A stretch of DNA of 64,000 nucleotides from Ceratopteris richardii (taxonomy: Eukaryota; Streptophyta; Polypodiopsida; Polypodiales; Pteridaceae): positions 97,506,432-97,570,431 of the forward strand of contig CM035438.1 in the NCBI GenBank assembly GCA_020310875.1, given 5' to 3'. The notes under the pieces were generated by a model, which did no database searches, was not told the DNA's origin, and saw nothing but the letters and a program-made list of their open reading frames with translations. A program made the position numbers and the translations under genes. This document shows, in pieces, positions 1 through 11,700 of this stretch. Each line of letters starts with the position of its first letter. Within the stretch, counting starts at the first letter, position 1.

Positions 1-617
1 TGGGCCCCACCTTGCAGGCTCAAAATGGAGGTCGAGATGGCTCCGAAACTTCGATCTGACAAAAACAAGTGACCCTAAAAAGGGATAACTCCCGAAAATA
101 TTTTGAGGTCTTCTACCTTCACGCCGGTTTTTGTAGCAAATGGAGGCCTTTGTGAAATTGTGTTTTCTCCATGCCTTGCCGTGTAGTCTTCACCGTCTCC
201 TTCTCCACGAGCTCTCTACAGCCATGCTGGCTCTGATACCATATCACGAGGAAGGAGATAAGGAAGAGAGCTCACACACACTCTCACTCTCAAGGAGACA
301 AAACACACACAGATTGAGGCAAGGAAGAATGATCTTCTTCTTCTTCTATTACATAAAAGGAATGTACAAGAATGACCTAAAAAACAAGAATACAACAAGT
401 GCAATATATAAAGACCAGTACATAAGGAAAAACCTAATGTCCGTGAATGAGTGAGCTGGCAAGAAACAAATGTGCCATCACTCTCGGTAGATAAATCTAA
501 TAAAGCTCAATGAAGTATCCCTGACATATACCGGCGTGACCACTATACATGTCAGAGAAACGAAAAACTGGTACGTGTCATCCTGGATTATCACATGTTG
601 AGCTTGATATCTCAACA
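1..617 (-). mobile_element. Copia-1: 5' LTR, primer site and leader of a truncated Copia element
   Basis: Read on the minus strand, an LTR-like block starts with TGTTGAGATATC at 617 and runs to about 242. It is followed directly by a primer-binding site complementary to initiator tRNA-Met (TGGTATCAGAGCC, 229-241), the usual Copia arrangement. The leader continues to position 1, so the coding part lies outside the window. The start of the LTR carries a short hairpin (597-617, arms TGTTGAG/CTCAACA). The LTR interrupts Copia-2a exactly at 617/618, so this insertion is younger than its host. The inner LTR border is uncertain by a few bases. No ORF in this stretch is convincing. Confidence 0.7.
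242..617 (-). repeat. Probable 5' LTR of Copia-1
   Basis: The block begins TGTTGAG (minus strand, at 617) and abuts the tRNA-Met primer site at 229-241. The partner LTR is outside the window, so the length (about 376 bp) rests only on these two landmarks. Confidence 0.55.
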
Positions 618-3521
618 TGAAGTGTAAGGGAAATATAAACCATGATGTTGAGTACCCTTGAGGTATTTTAATATCCTTTCTGAAGCCTCCAAGTGTGGTG
701 CCCTAGGCTTGTGCATAAACTGACTTAGCACACTAACTCCATAAGCAATATCTATCCTTGTCAAGGTAGCATAATTCAAGCTACCTACTATGCTTTGGTA
801 ACCTGTAATATCATCAATTTCATCACCTTCATGGGCACTTAGTTTTAGATTTACCTCCATTGGAATACTTGCAACTTTGGCATCCTGCAAATGAAACTTC
901 ATCAACATATCCTGTATGTAGTTTCTCTAAGTAATGTAGATTCCAGAGTTACTATAAACTAACTCAAGTCCAAGAAAGTACTTTAGTAGACCAAGATCAT
1001 TGATCTTGAACTCTTTCATCATCTGGTTCTTGATTTGTCTGATTCCATTGACATCATTACATGTAAGTATGATACCATCAACATATACACATAGGTATAT
1101 TACCTATGAATTACTTCTCTTGATGAATAGAGAGGTGTGAGCCTTGCTCATGACAAAACCTTGGTCTTGAGGGTATGTGGTCAACCTGTGATTCCATGCC
1201 CTAGGTGCCTCCTTCAATCCATAAAGAGCTTTATTCAACTTGCATACATATGTTACCTTGTTAGGATCCTCATAACCAGGTGGTTTGACATGTATACCTC
1301 CTCTGAAATTCATCCATTCAAAAAAGCATTTTTTACATCTAGCTTATACATGTTCTAATTCTTAGATGCAGCCACACTTACCGACACCCTGATGGTTGGC
1401 ATCTTGGCTATAGGTGAGAATGTTCTTCATAATCAATGCCTTGGGTTTGTGCAAAACCCCTGGCCACCAATCTGGCTTTGTATCTACTAATTGACCCATC
1501 AGAATTTCTTTTGATTTTATAGATCCATCTAGATCCAATTACCTTCATGGACTCTTTCTTTGGTACTAGTTCCCATGTGTCACTTTCTCTGAGTGCTTCA
1601 ATCTCCTCATCCAAATCTTCCTTCCATTCTGTCTTGGTCTTTGCTTCTTCATATGATCCTCGTTGTTCAATTGACAGGTCTTTGGCAAGATAAATAGAAT
1701 GTTTAGTAACAAGAGAGGTATCGTACCCATATCTGATAGGTTTTTTGCACTCCCTTTGTGATCTTCTGATTGATTGATTTGAAGATTCAAGTATGCCTTC
1801 AAGTTTCTTCATCTTGAGTTCACCTTTAAACTTCCAAGCCTTGAATTCTTCAAGATTGATAATGTCTTCATCATCTGAAGTGGTGTCTTCATTCTGAGTA
1901 GGTAGTAAGACTTGGAAACTCCTCCTCCAAGTCATAAGGTAGTTTAAACTTCCTGCATTCACTCTCATACCAAGAATCATTTTCATCAAAGGCAACATCT
2001 CTACTAACCATGAATCCCTTATTTGAAGGGTTGTAAAACATGTACCCTTTCTAATTTAGATCATATCCAATAAAGATACACTTCTCAGCCTTAAGGTCTA
2101 GCTTACCTCTTATCTGAGAAGGAATGTGTACATATGCTACACATCCAAATATCCTGCAATGATCAAGTGAAGGTCTCTTCCCATGCCATGCTTCATAAGG
2201 GGTCATCCCATAAAGGGACTTAAATGGTAACCTGTTTATGAGGTAAGTGGCAGTAGATACACTCTCTTGCCATAGCTAGTTAGGTAATTTCTTTTCATTT
2301 AACATTGACCTAGCTGTTTCAACACTCAACCTATTTCTTCTCTCAGCTACCCCATTCTGTTCAGGACTATACCTTATGGTGATTTCTCTCTTGATTCCTC
2401 TGTTCTTCAAGAATGCTTCAAACTCATTTGAGAAGTACTCACCTCGTCCATCTGACCTTAGCGTCTTTAGGTTTCATCTTGTCTGATTCTCAACAAGTGC
2501 AAGATATTTTTTAAAACATTTGGACACTTCATCTTTGTGCTTCATAAAGTACAATACAGTCCACCTACTATAATCATCAATAAAAGATACATAGTACCTT
2601 GATCCTAAGATCGAGGGGTCTTTGCTTGGTCCCCATACATCTGTATGGACAAGTTCTAGGTAGTCCTCATGCATGTAGCCTTTCCTTGAGAAGGGTAACC
2701 TATGAGACTTCCCAAACTGACAAGCATCACATTTATATATCATGTGTTGTTTGGAAACATTTGGTATTCCAATTACACATTGATCCCTGCATATTTGTTT
2801 CAAGGTTCTTTCTACTACATGCCCTAATCTTTTATGCCAAATCTCAAGCTCTGAAAGTGTTTGATCTTTATAACTTTAGAGTGCAATATTCTTTGTATCT
2901 TCTAGCTCAAAAGTAAAAAGTCTACCTATCTTTTCTCCTTTAGGAATTCTCTTGAACCCATGCTTGGGATCCTCCACAAATGCTCCAAATTGGTTGAATC
3001 TAACCTGCAAACCTTTTTCCACAATCTGTCCAACACTCATCAAGTTCTTTGTAATGGTTGGTACATATAGTACCCTACTCAACAAGCTTGATTCCCATCA
3101 CAAGTTTTAACATTTCCAACTTTAACTACTGAGTGCTTGGTGTCATCACCTATTTGTACTTGGTGCTTACCTTTTGGTTCTTCAAGGTCAGAGAGTAGAG
3201 CCACATTGCCAGCCACATGATTTGAGCAACCTGATTCAATGTAGAAGAGATGGTCATCCTTTGTACCTGGTTTTGAAGTCATTTCATAATCAGAAGAGAA
3301 TCATCTTGCTCTTCTGTATAGTTGTTGTAATCCTTTTTGGATTTGAATCCTCCTTGGTAGTTGCCATTGTAGTTGTTGTTGTAGTTGTTCTTGTATCCTT
3401 GATGATGGTTGAATCTACCTCTTGATTGTGAGTATCCACCTCTTTGATATCCTCTTCCTCTCTGATTTTTGTAGTTCCTGAAACACTCATCTGTAGTATG
3501 ATTCGATAAACCAGAAATTTT

Positions 3522-4325
3522 TCATGGTGAGGAGTCATAGGATCTCCCCCTACCTTGCTTACCTCCTCTGCCCCTTCCTCTTGATGATCTACCTCTCCCT
3601 GCATAGTTGGCTTGGGAGGTAGTGCCTTCATCCTCTGCTTTCTTGTTCTTGCCTTTAACTTTAGACTTACTTTTGTCAGTGTATAGGGCAGAATTACCTT
3701 TGGATGAGTCTCCATTCTTGTTGAGCTTGGCGTCATGAGTGAACAATTTCTGCATGAGAGTGGTAAGATCTGGAATATGCATGTCCATGTATAGGTCCAT
3801 GGCACTGGTGAAACTTTCCCATTTGTCATCAACTTTAATCCCATTGATCACTTGCCTTACTATCTGCTCTTCTTCAATCTCTTCTCCTATGCTTGCTAAC
3901 TGATGTGCTACATCTTTAACCTTAGTCACATACTCTGAAATAGCCTGCTTAGGTTGTTTCCTTAGTGTACTGAATTCAATCCACAATTGGTTTTTTATGG
4001 CCCTTGTGTTGGAAGAGAAAAAGGATGACAAGGTTTCCCAAGTCTCTTGGGATGTTTTACAGTTTCTAATATGTGGCAAAAGAAAATTAGAAATGGAGTT
4101 GAGTAAGTAAGACCTTGCTAATGCATCCTTGGCACACCATGTGTTGAGCTTTTCATCTTCTTCCTTTGTTGGTAGTCCTCTGGTTTTGAATGAGGGCAAT
4201 TCCTCATCTCTTGAGATGTATCCATAAAGACTCCTTCCTTGTAAGTATGTCTTCATCTTTAGAGACCATGCCTGATAGTTGTTCCTGTCCAATTTATCAA
4301 TAAATGAAGGAAAACTATCTCCCAT
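3522..4325 (-). pseudogene. Copia-2a gag remnant
   Basis: The reading frame starts at MGDSFPSFIDKLDRNNYQAW just downstream of the primer site. The start was chosen because the same MGDxFPxFIDKLDRN start occurs in Copia-2b at 44005. It shows the N-terminal gag motif around DRNNYQAWSLKMKTYL and a Retrotran_gag_2/UBN2-type body (SQETWETLSSFFSSN). It ends in an Arg/Gly-rich stretch (GRGRSSRGRGRGGKQGRGRS) of the kind that precedes the nucleic-acid-binding zinc knuckle. An upstream in-frame extension to 4418 reads through the primer site and is not considered coding. Confidence 0.75.
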
Positions 4326-4352
4326 TTTACATTGACTTTGCTCTGATACCAG

Positions 4353-5154
4353 TGTTGGGAAGATGGCTGAATACTTCAGGAGGATGAGTAGGTACTGCCA
4401 AATCCTACTTTGTACCAACCCTTTGATGCTTCATAGTTGATAAGTGGACCTTCTTAGCTTCCCAATGACACCATAAAATGGCGTATGTACTTTGGAAATG
4501 ATGTATGAAAAAGTTGAATCAAAACGGACAACTTTGAACTTCAAGCCTTCAAGAAAACCTTCTATTTTTAAACATACACCTCTTGTATCTTTTGCTCAGT
4601 ATGACCAGCATAGTAGGAATTGGAAACATTCATTTTAGGGGTATTTAGTTAGCTTAGCAAGCTAACTATTCCAAGTGAAATCACTTAAAAAGATTAACTA
4701 TGCTCAGAGATATTAATTTAGCAAGTAAACCTTTACCCCCGATATTTTAGGACTGTTGGAGACTTTGACCAGTGATCACCTCGACACATTTTTCTCTGAA
4801 ATGGCTTAATAAAAATCCTTCAATTTTTGGCAGCGCATAGATAACTTTGAGCTGGTTTCAATAACCTATAGATCTTTGAATTTGGTTGAGAAATGAGTGA
4901 GATATGATCTCCACAAGTTGACAGACTTTCAGGCACTATGACAGAGAACTCAGAAATGAACAATGTAGATATATGTATTAATGAACAATGTTGTACAATG
5001 CCATAGGCATGAAGATCATTGCTTAATGGTATAGAAGGGTGTGGGCTAGAGTGTAGGCCTCACACACACTCAGAAATGAACATGAAGAGCTCGGAAAGTG
5101 ACTTTTTTCACCGTGACTTTTTGAGTTGATCTTTTATAGAGGTTGAGTCCAAAA
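4353..5154 (-). repeat. Partial 5' LTR of Copia-2a
   Basis: The LTR end (TCCCAACA read on minus) abuts the primer site. The body is similar in reverse complement to the LTR of Copia-2b (42924-43977). Shared stretches include the region around GCTAACT/AGCTAATT and the 'aggcctacactctagccc' block. The outer end seen in Copia-2b is missing here. Confidence 0.6.
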
Positions 5155-5232
5155 CACACTCAGAAATGAACATGAGGAGCTCGGAAAGTGACTTTTTTCA
5201 CCGTGACTTTTTGAGTTGATCTTTTATAGAGG
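5065..5232. repeat. 90-bp tandem duplication at the Copia-2a/Copia-3 junction
   Basis: A block beginning CACACTCAGAAATGAACATGA occurs at 5065 and again 90 bp later at 5155. The two copies are nearly identical through CTTTTATAGAGG. The second copy stops exactly where Copia-3 coding sequence begins, so the duplication marks the breakpoint between two element fragments. Confidence 0.85.
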
Positions 5233-7363
5233 GGCTATCTGTTAACATACAAGATAGCATGATTGGATACATACAGGATGCCAAGACTCTGAAAAAGGCT
5301 TGGAACAGTTTGGTCACATTGTATGAGACCAATGCAAAGGCATAGAAATTGCAACTCAAGAATGAGTTGCATACATTGGAGAAGAAGAGCATGTTGCTAA
5401 GTGACTACACCTTGAAAATCAAAAGCATATATGAGTCACTTGCATTTATTGGTGTCAATGTAGATGATGATGATAAGGTGGAAGTGTGTCTTTGTGGTTT
5501 AGGAGCTGCATATAAGCAATTCACAACTTCTATATAGACTAGGAAAAAATATTTCGAATTTTGCTGATTTGGTATCTATACTGATTATTGAAGAAAAGAA
5601 TCTTGGTGAGGATTCAAACTCCCAAGGAAAATCTAGTTCTGAGCAAGTATTCTACTCAAGCAGAGGAAGAGGCAGAGGTAGAGGTTTCAGAAGTGGAAGA
5701 GGAAATAGTAACCAAGACCAAAGTCAACAACAAAATCATGCAAGAGGAAGAGGACAGTTTCAAGGCAGGGGAAGCCAAACAAGTCATAGAAATTTCCAAA
5801 GAAATTGATTCAGGTAATGACAATAAAGGATGTTGGAATTTTGGTAAACGTAGACACTTTGGACGTGATTGCAGGTTGAACAATCAAAATAACTGAAGGC
5901 AACATAATAACTATGCACCCACAAGTGCAGATAATTTTGAGAAGCTGTTCATGGTTCAACATCACATGATGAATACGATGTCTGCTGGTGTTTTGAAATC
6001 GAATGATAATGTTTGGTATGTTGAGTCAGGTGCTTCAAATCACATGAACAGTCATGCAGAATGGTTTAGTAGCTTGCAAAAATTGCGAGTTCTTGGATAT
6101 GTTGAAACAGGTGATGATACATTGCATCCTATCGATCATATAGGAAACATAGAATTGTCTATGGAGGATGGGAAGGTAAAACATCTTGCTGATGTGTTGC
6201 ATGTTCCAAACATAACAAAGAATCAGGTTTCTATTGGACAAATGGTTGACCAAGGATTACAAGTCAGGTTCAATTCTTATGGGTTATATGTAGAAGAATA
6301 CAAATAGGGTGGACGATTGATTGGCAAAGGAAACAAAGTGGGTAGGATGTTCACCTTAAATGTGAAAATTCCTAAAATGAATGCAGCCATGTTTGCAAAA
6401 GGTGCGGGAGTTATTGCTGATATGGAGATATGGCACAAAGGAATTGGACATGCAAATCTACAAAGGTTGAAACTGATGCAGTCAAAGGAGATTGTTCATG
6501 GACTACCAAATTTCAAGGTTTCAAAGATGCAAAAGGTATGTGCAGCATGTCAATTTGGAAAACAGTCGTGATCATCGTTTCCACATGATAATCATGTTAG
6601 TGAGAATGTGCTAAAAATAGTACATACAGATGTTTGGGGTCCTCCAAAGACCACATCTATGGGCGGTTGCAGGTTTTATGTTACTTTCATTGATGACCAT
6701 AAAAGAAAAGTGTGGGTATATTTAATCAAAGAGAAGAGTGAGGTATTCAATCACTTCTAGAATTTTAAATCTATGGTGGAAAAACAAACACGGAAGTATA
6801 TTCAGACATTAAGATCTGATGGAGGAGGTGAATACATGTCAAATGAGTTCAACAATTTTCTTAAAAATCATGGAATTCAACGTCAGTTTTCATGTAGGTA
6901 CACACCACAATAGAACAATGTTGTTGAATGCAAAATAAACATATTGCAAAAATAGCAAGAGCCTTGATGGCTGCAAAGAATATGCCTCATTGTTATTGGG
7001 CACACGTTGTGCATACGGTTGTATACATCATGAACAGAACTCCAATTGCTCTTGTACATCAAGTTACACTTGAAGAGAAGTTTATAGGTAAAAAGCCAAA
7101 CTTATCACATATGAAAGTTTTTGGTTGCATTGCATATGTACATATTCCAGATGAGTTGAGGATGAAGCTTGATCCAAAAGCAGAAAAATGTGTTCTCATT
7201 GGATACTCTCTTGAGCAAAAGGGGTACAAATGTTATAACCCACTCACATGATAGGTGAAGGTGAGAAGAGATGTGGTATTTGATGAAATGTCAAGCTTCT
7301 ATGCAGATGCCAAAGAAGATCCATTGAATCTTGAACCAAATGACAAAGAAAATGCTGAAAAAT
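5233..7363 (+). mobile_element. Copia-3: plus-strand Copia fragment, gag to integrase
   Basis: Segments run in Copia order on the plus strand. First is a UBN2-type gag body (about 5240-5540) with an RG-rich tail and a zinc-knuckle-like segment near 5830-5870. Next are a protease region (5951-6307, SGASNHM), a GAG-pre-integrase motif (6421-6570, IWHKGIGHANLQRL) and integrase core (about 6600-7250, HTDVWGPPKTT). The last recognisable part is the post-integrase motif PKAEKCVLIGYSLEQKGYK. It is truncated at both ends: no LTR, no gag start and no reverse transcriptase. It carries several breaks. The right end abuts minus-strand Copia-4 at about 7363. Confidence 0.85.
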
Positions 7364-8386
7364 CGTAGTGATCCCCCCTTGGGATAAAACAACCCAAGTA
7401 GACGAGTACCACTCAAGTAGCGAAAGATGCACTTAACTACCTACCAATGCTTCACTCTTGGGCAATGCATGAATCTGGTCATCTGTGAGACAACAAATTG
7501 AATATCTGGCCAAGTAATGCATAAGTAAATCAAGCATCCAACAGTCTGATGATAGAGAATAGCATCAAATGCATCTCTAAAATCATGAAGACTCAATCGT
7601 AAACCTGTCTCCATAGGAGTGGCAATAGGCTTACGGTCTTCAAGGCCAAAATGCTGCAATAATGTGTCAATATATTTCGTTTGACACAAAGCCATTCCAC
7701 CATCAACTTGCATAAACTGAATGCCCAAATAGTGATTCAAATGCCCCAAATCAGACATCTCAAATGAGGCATGCAAATCAGCCTTAAAATTAGCAATATG
7801 CCTCTCATGAGGACTAGTGAGCAGCATGTCATCAACATAAACCACAATGATCAGAAGTACATCATTAGAACGCTTAACATATAAGGTGCTTTCAGTTGGA
7901 CTATTCTCAAAACCATGTGCGATCAGATAGGCATGTATCTTCTCATACCAAGCACGTGGTGCTTGCTTTAAACCATATAATTCCTTCTTTAACCTGCACA
8001 CCTAGTTTTCATGCCCTTTCTGCATAAAGCCACGGGGCTGAAAAACATATACTTCTTCATGCAAGTCACCATTCAGAAATGTAGTTTTAATGTCCAACTG
8101 ATGTACTTTCCAACCATGATGAGCTGCAAGTGCACAGATGCTCCGAATAGTAGTCATACGACATGTAGGTGCAAAGGTCTCATCAAAATCAATGCCTCTT
8201 TCCTGTGCATAATCCTTTGCAACAAGCCTAGCCTTATACCTGTCAACTGTACCATCCGGTTTACACTTCACCTTGTATACCCACTTAGTGCCAATGGCCT
8301 TCTTGCCAGGTGGCAAGTCACATAAAGACCAAGTACCATTCTTCATTATAACATCATATTTAGATTGCATAGAAGCCATCCAATCT
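7364..8386 (-). mobile_element. Copia-4, 3' part (RT and start of RNase H)
   Basis: Two minus-strand segments (8002-8379 and 7441-8001) encode Copia reverse transcriptase, including WVYKVKCKPDGTVDRYKARL and the catalytic-site motif YVDDMLL. They are closely similar to the matching part of Copia-5 (around 9240-10200) but clearly diverged from it. The segment ends exactly at the Copia-5 left LTR, and the same element resumes at 13544 on the far side, so Copia-5 landed inside this copy. A few breaks are present and the 3' end is missing. Confidence 0.85.
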
Positions 8387-8617
8387 TGTTGGAGTTAGAC
8401 GTCTGCGGAAGCACGCGAACAGCACAAGGAAGAAGAAGAAGCTTGGAGCACAACACACAAGACTGAATGTATTACTAGAGAATGTACAAAGATAAGTAGC
8501 CCATTAGGGCAATAGGCGTATATACAAGCCGGGGGAAAAAAACCTCCTAAAGAGGGAAAAAAGTGCCCCGGCGGTCCTAGAGTGTTCACACACATCACTA
8601 CCTAAAATATATCAACA
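8387..8617 (-). repeat. 3' LTR of Copia-5
   Basis: This is a 231-bp terminal repeat with TG...CA ends, matching 13313-13543 with a single visible difference. The purine tract on the minus strand just upstream of it (8618-8630) marks it as the 3' copy. Confidence 0.95.
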
Positions 8618-8630
8618 AATCCCCCCTGGG
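8618..8630 (-). other. Polypurine tract of Copia-5
   Basis: On the minus strand a CCAGGGGGGATT run sits directly against the 3' LTR. This is the standard place for plus-strand priming in LTR elements. Confidence 0.8.
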
Positions 8631-8784
8631 AGTGATGCGGTGAACAAGGAGCTGGCACTCATGTATAAGGAAGTGCCGAGCTATGTGGAAATCACTCCAC
8701 AAAAGGAAGTAAGCCCAAAGCTTTGCGGAAAGCTTCAAACTTCTCCCTAGGCAGAGCCTTCGTGAAAAGGTCTGCAATGTTCTC

Positions 8785-11700
8785 CTACGTGGGCACATAT
8801 GCCAAGCTGATCTCCCCAGCAGAGAACCTCTCCCTGACATAGTGATAATGCACCTCAATGTGCTTAGTGCGAGCATGGAACACAGGGTTCCTCGCAACTG
8901 CCAATGCGCTCTGACTGTCAGTGAAGATGGTGGTGGCAGAAGACTGGCCAACACCCAAATCAGCCATAAGGCGTCTGAGCCACACACACTCAACAGTCGC
9001 TATGAAAGCTGCCCTATACTCAGCCTCACAACTAGAAGTGGCCACAGTAGGCTGCTTCTTGCTCAACCAAGATATACATGAGCTACCAAGCATGAAGCAA
9101 AAACCACTGGTGGACACACGAGTGTCATAGCAACCAGCCCAATCTGAGTCAGAAAAAGCATGCAAATCTGGCGGTAGTGATCCCCCCTTGGGATAAAACA
9201 ACCCAAGTAGCCGAGTACCACTCAAGTAGCGAAAGATGCGCTTAACCGCTTTCCAATGCGTGACTCCTGGGCAATGCATAAACCTGCTCATCTGTGAGAC
9301 AGCAAACTGAATATCTGGCCGAGTAATGCATAAGTAAATCAAGCATCCAACAGCCTGCTGATAGAGAACAGCATCAAATGCATCTCCAGCATCATGAAGA
9401 CTCAATCGTAAACCTGTCTCCATAGGAGTGGCAATAGGCTTACAGTCTTCAAGGCCAAAACGCTCCAATAATGTGTCAATATATTTCGTTTGACACAAAG
9501 CCATTCCACCATCAACTTGCATAAACTGAATGCCCAAATAGTGATGCAAATGCCCCAAATCAGACATCTCAAATGAGGCATGCAAATCAGCCTTGAAATC
9601 AGCAATATGCTTCTCAAGAGGACCAGTGAGCAGCATGTCGTCTACATAGACAACAATGATCAAAAGCACATCATTAGCACGCTTAACATATAAGGTGCTT
9701 TCAGTTGGACTGTTCTCAAAACCATGTGCAATCAGATAGGCATGTATTTTCTCATACCAAGCACGTGGTGCTTGCTTTAAACCATATAACGCCTTCTTTA
9801 ACCTGCACACCTGGTTTTCATGCCCTTTCTGCACAAAGCCACGGGGCTGAAAAACATACACTTCTTCATGCAAGTCACCATTCAGAAATGTAGTTTTAAT
9901 GTCCAACTGATGTACATTCCAACCATGATGGACTGCAAGTGCACAAATGCTCCGAACAGTAGTCATACGGCATGTAGGTGCAAAGGTCTCATCAAAGTCA
10001 ATGCCTCTTTCCTGCGCATAACCCTTTGCAACAAGCCTAGCCTTATACCTGTCAACTGTACCATCAGGTTTACGCTTCAGCTTGTATACCCACTTAGTGC
10101 CAATGGCCTTCTTGCCAGGAGGCAAGTCACATAAAGACCATGTACCATTCTTCATTATAGCATCATATTCAGATTGCATAGCAGCCATCCAATTTTCTGA
10201 ATTTTGTGCTTCATCAAAAGAAACAGGCTCATTCTCATCACAGAGACTAGATGCAGCCATAGCATAGCAATCTGATGCAAAGGAGGTACTATGAGAGCCT
10301 GAACGTGTACGATATGACAAAGGTGCATCTAATTTGCTGTCACGCAAAGTCTGCACCAGCCATTTTGGCATAGTTTTTGCCTGTTCAATATCAGCTCTCT
10401 CATCAACAAGTGCATCATGAAAATCTACATCAGAAATGGAATGATCTGCATCATCATATGAAACCTGCAAAGGCTGAGAAGTTGCCTCATTAGGACCAGC
10501 GCTAGCCTGTCCACCTGTAAAAAGAGGCATCAAAGTATCATACATGTCTTTGGAGCTAACAGATGTCTCCTTAGTACATGAAAGCAATGGCTGAATAGCA
10601 TCTTCCACAAAGATAACATCACGGCTAACCAGAATGCGTTTAGTCTGTGGATGAGACAGACGATAGCCTTTACTTTCAGAACTGTACCCAACAAAAATAC
10701 ATTTTACTACCTTATCATCCAATTTTCTGCGATGTTGTTCAGGCACTAATGCATATGCCAAACAACCAAAAACACGCAGATGAGCAATAGATGGCTTGCG
10801 GTCATGCCAAGCCTCATATGGAGTGATAGACTGCAACGCTTTGGTGGGACACCGTTTCAGTACATATGCTGCACACATGACAGCCTCAAGCCAGAAACTA
10901 TGTGGTAAAGCCTGACTTTTGACCATGCACCTCGCCATCTCCATGAGTGATCTGTTCTTTCGTTCAGCAACTCCATTCTGTTGAGGTGTATACGGCACTG
11001 TACACTGGTGTTTTATCTCACGTTCAGCCAGAAATGCATTAAAATCTGAAGACATATATTCCCCCCCTCGATCAGAACGGAGGGTGCCCATTTTACATGC
11101 TGACAGATTTTCAGCCAAAACCAAAAACTGTTTGAAGCACATGAACACTTCGGACTTTGCTTTGAGTGGATATACCCATGCATGCCTGGAAAAATCATCA
11201 ATGAAAGTCACGAAGTAAAGGTAATTTCCAAAAGAGGGTGTCTGCATAGGACCACAGACATCACTATGTACAAGCTGCAATTTCTGCATAGCCCGAACTG
11301 AACCATCTTTTGGAAAGGAAGAACGCTCCATTTTGCCCAAAATACAGCCTTCACAAACATGTTTTCCAGGTGCCTCAAGTTTGGGCAAAGAGGACACCAT
11401 TTCAGATTTCTGCAGGCGTAACAAACTAGCAAAATTCAGATGACCAAAGCGTGCATGCCAAAGCTTTGCATCTGACATAGCCTGAGAATCATGAACTGCA
11501 CATGCCGAATCATTCACAGATTTTTCATAGTCTATGAGCTTATACAGCCCACGACATAAAATGCCAGAAGCAATAATCACATCGCCATTTGAGAGATCAT
11601 GGACTGTACACCTGTCATCAACGAATTTCACAACCAAGCCAATCTTGGCTAATGCAGAAACTGATAACAAGTTCTTTTTGATCCCTAGCACAAATAAAGC

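Larger units (their letters stand above)
618..5232 (-). mobile_element. Copia-2a: old, broken Copia copy lacking its 3' end
   Basis: This is a minus-strand Copia element with gag (about 3522-4325), a protease region (3079-3282), GAG-pre-integrase and integrase core (about 2100-2900), reverse transcriptase (about 1000-1600) and the start of RNase H (618-908). The order gag-PR-IN-RT-RH is diagnostic of Copia. A primer site for tRNA-Met lies at 4340-4351 and LTR sequence continues from 4353 to about 5150. The same family recurs at 42924-48003 on the other strand with closely similar protein segments. The element carries many breaks, is cut by Copia-1 at 617/618 and is truncated within its own LTR near 5232. 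It is an old fossil. Confidence 0.85.
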
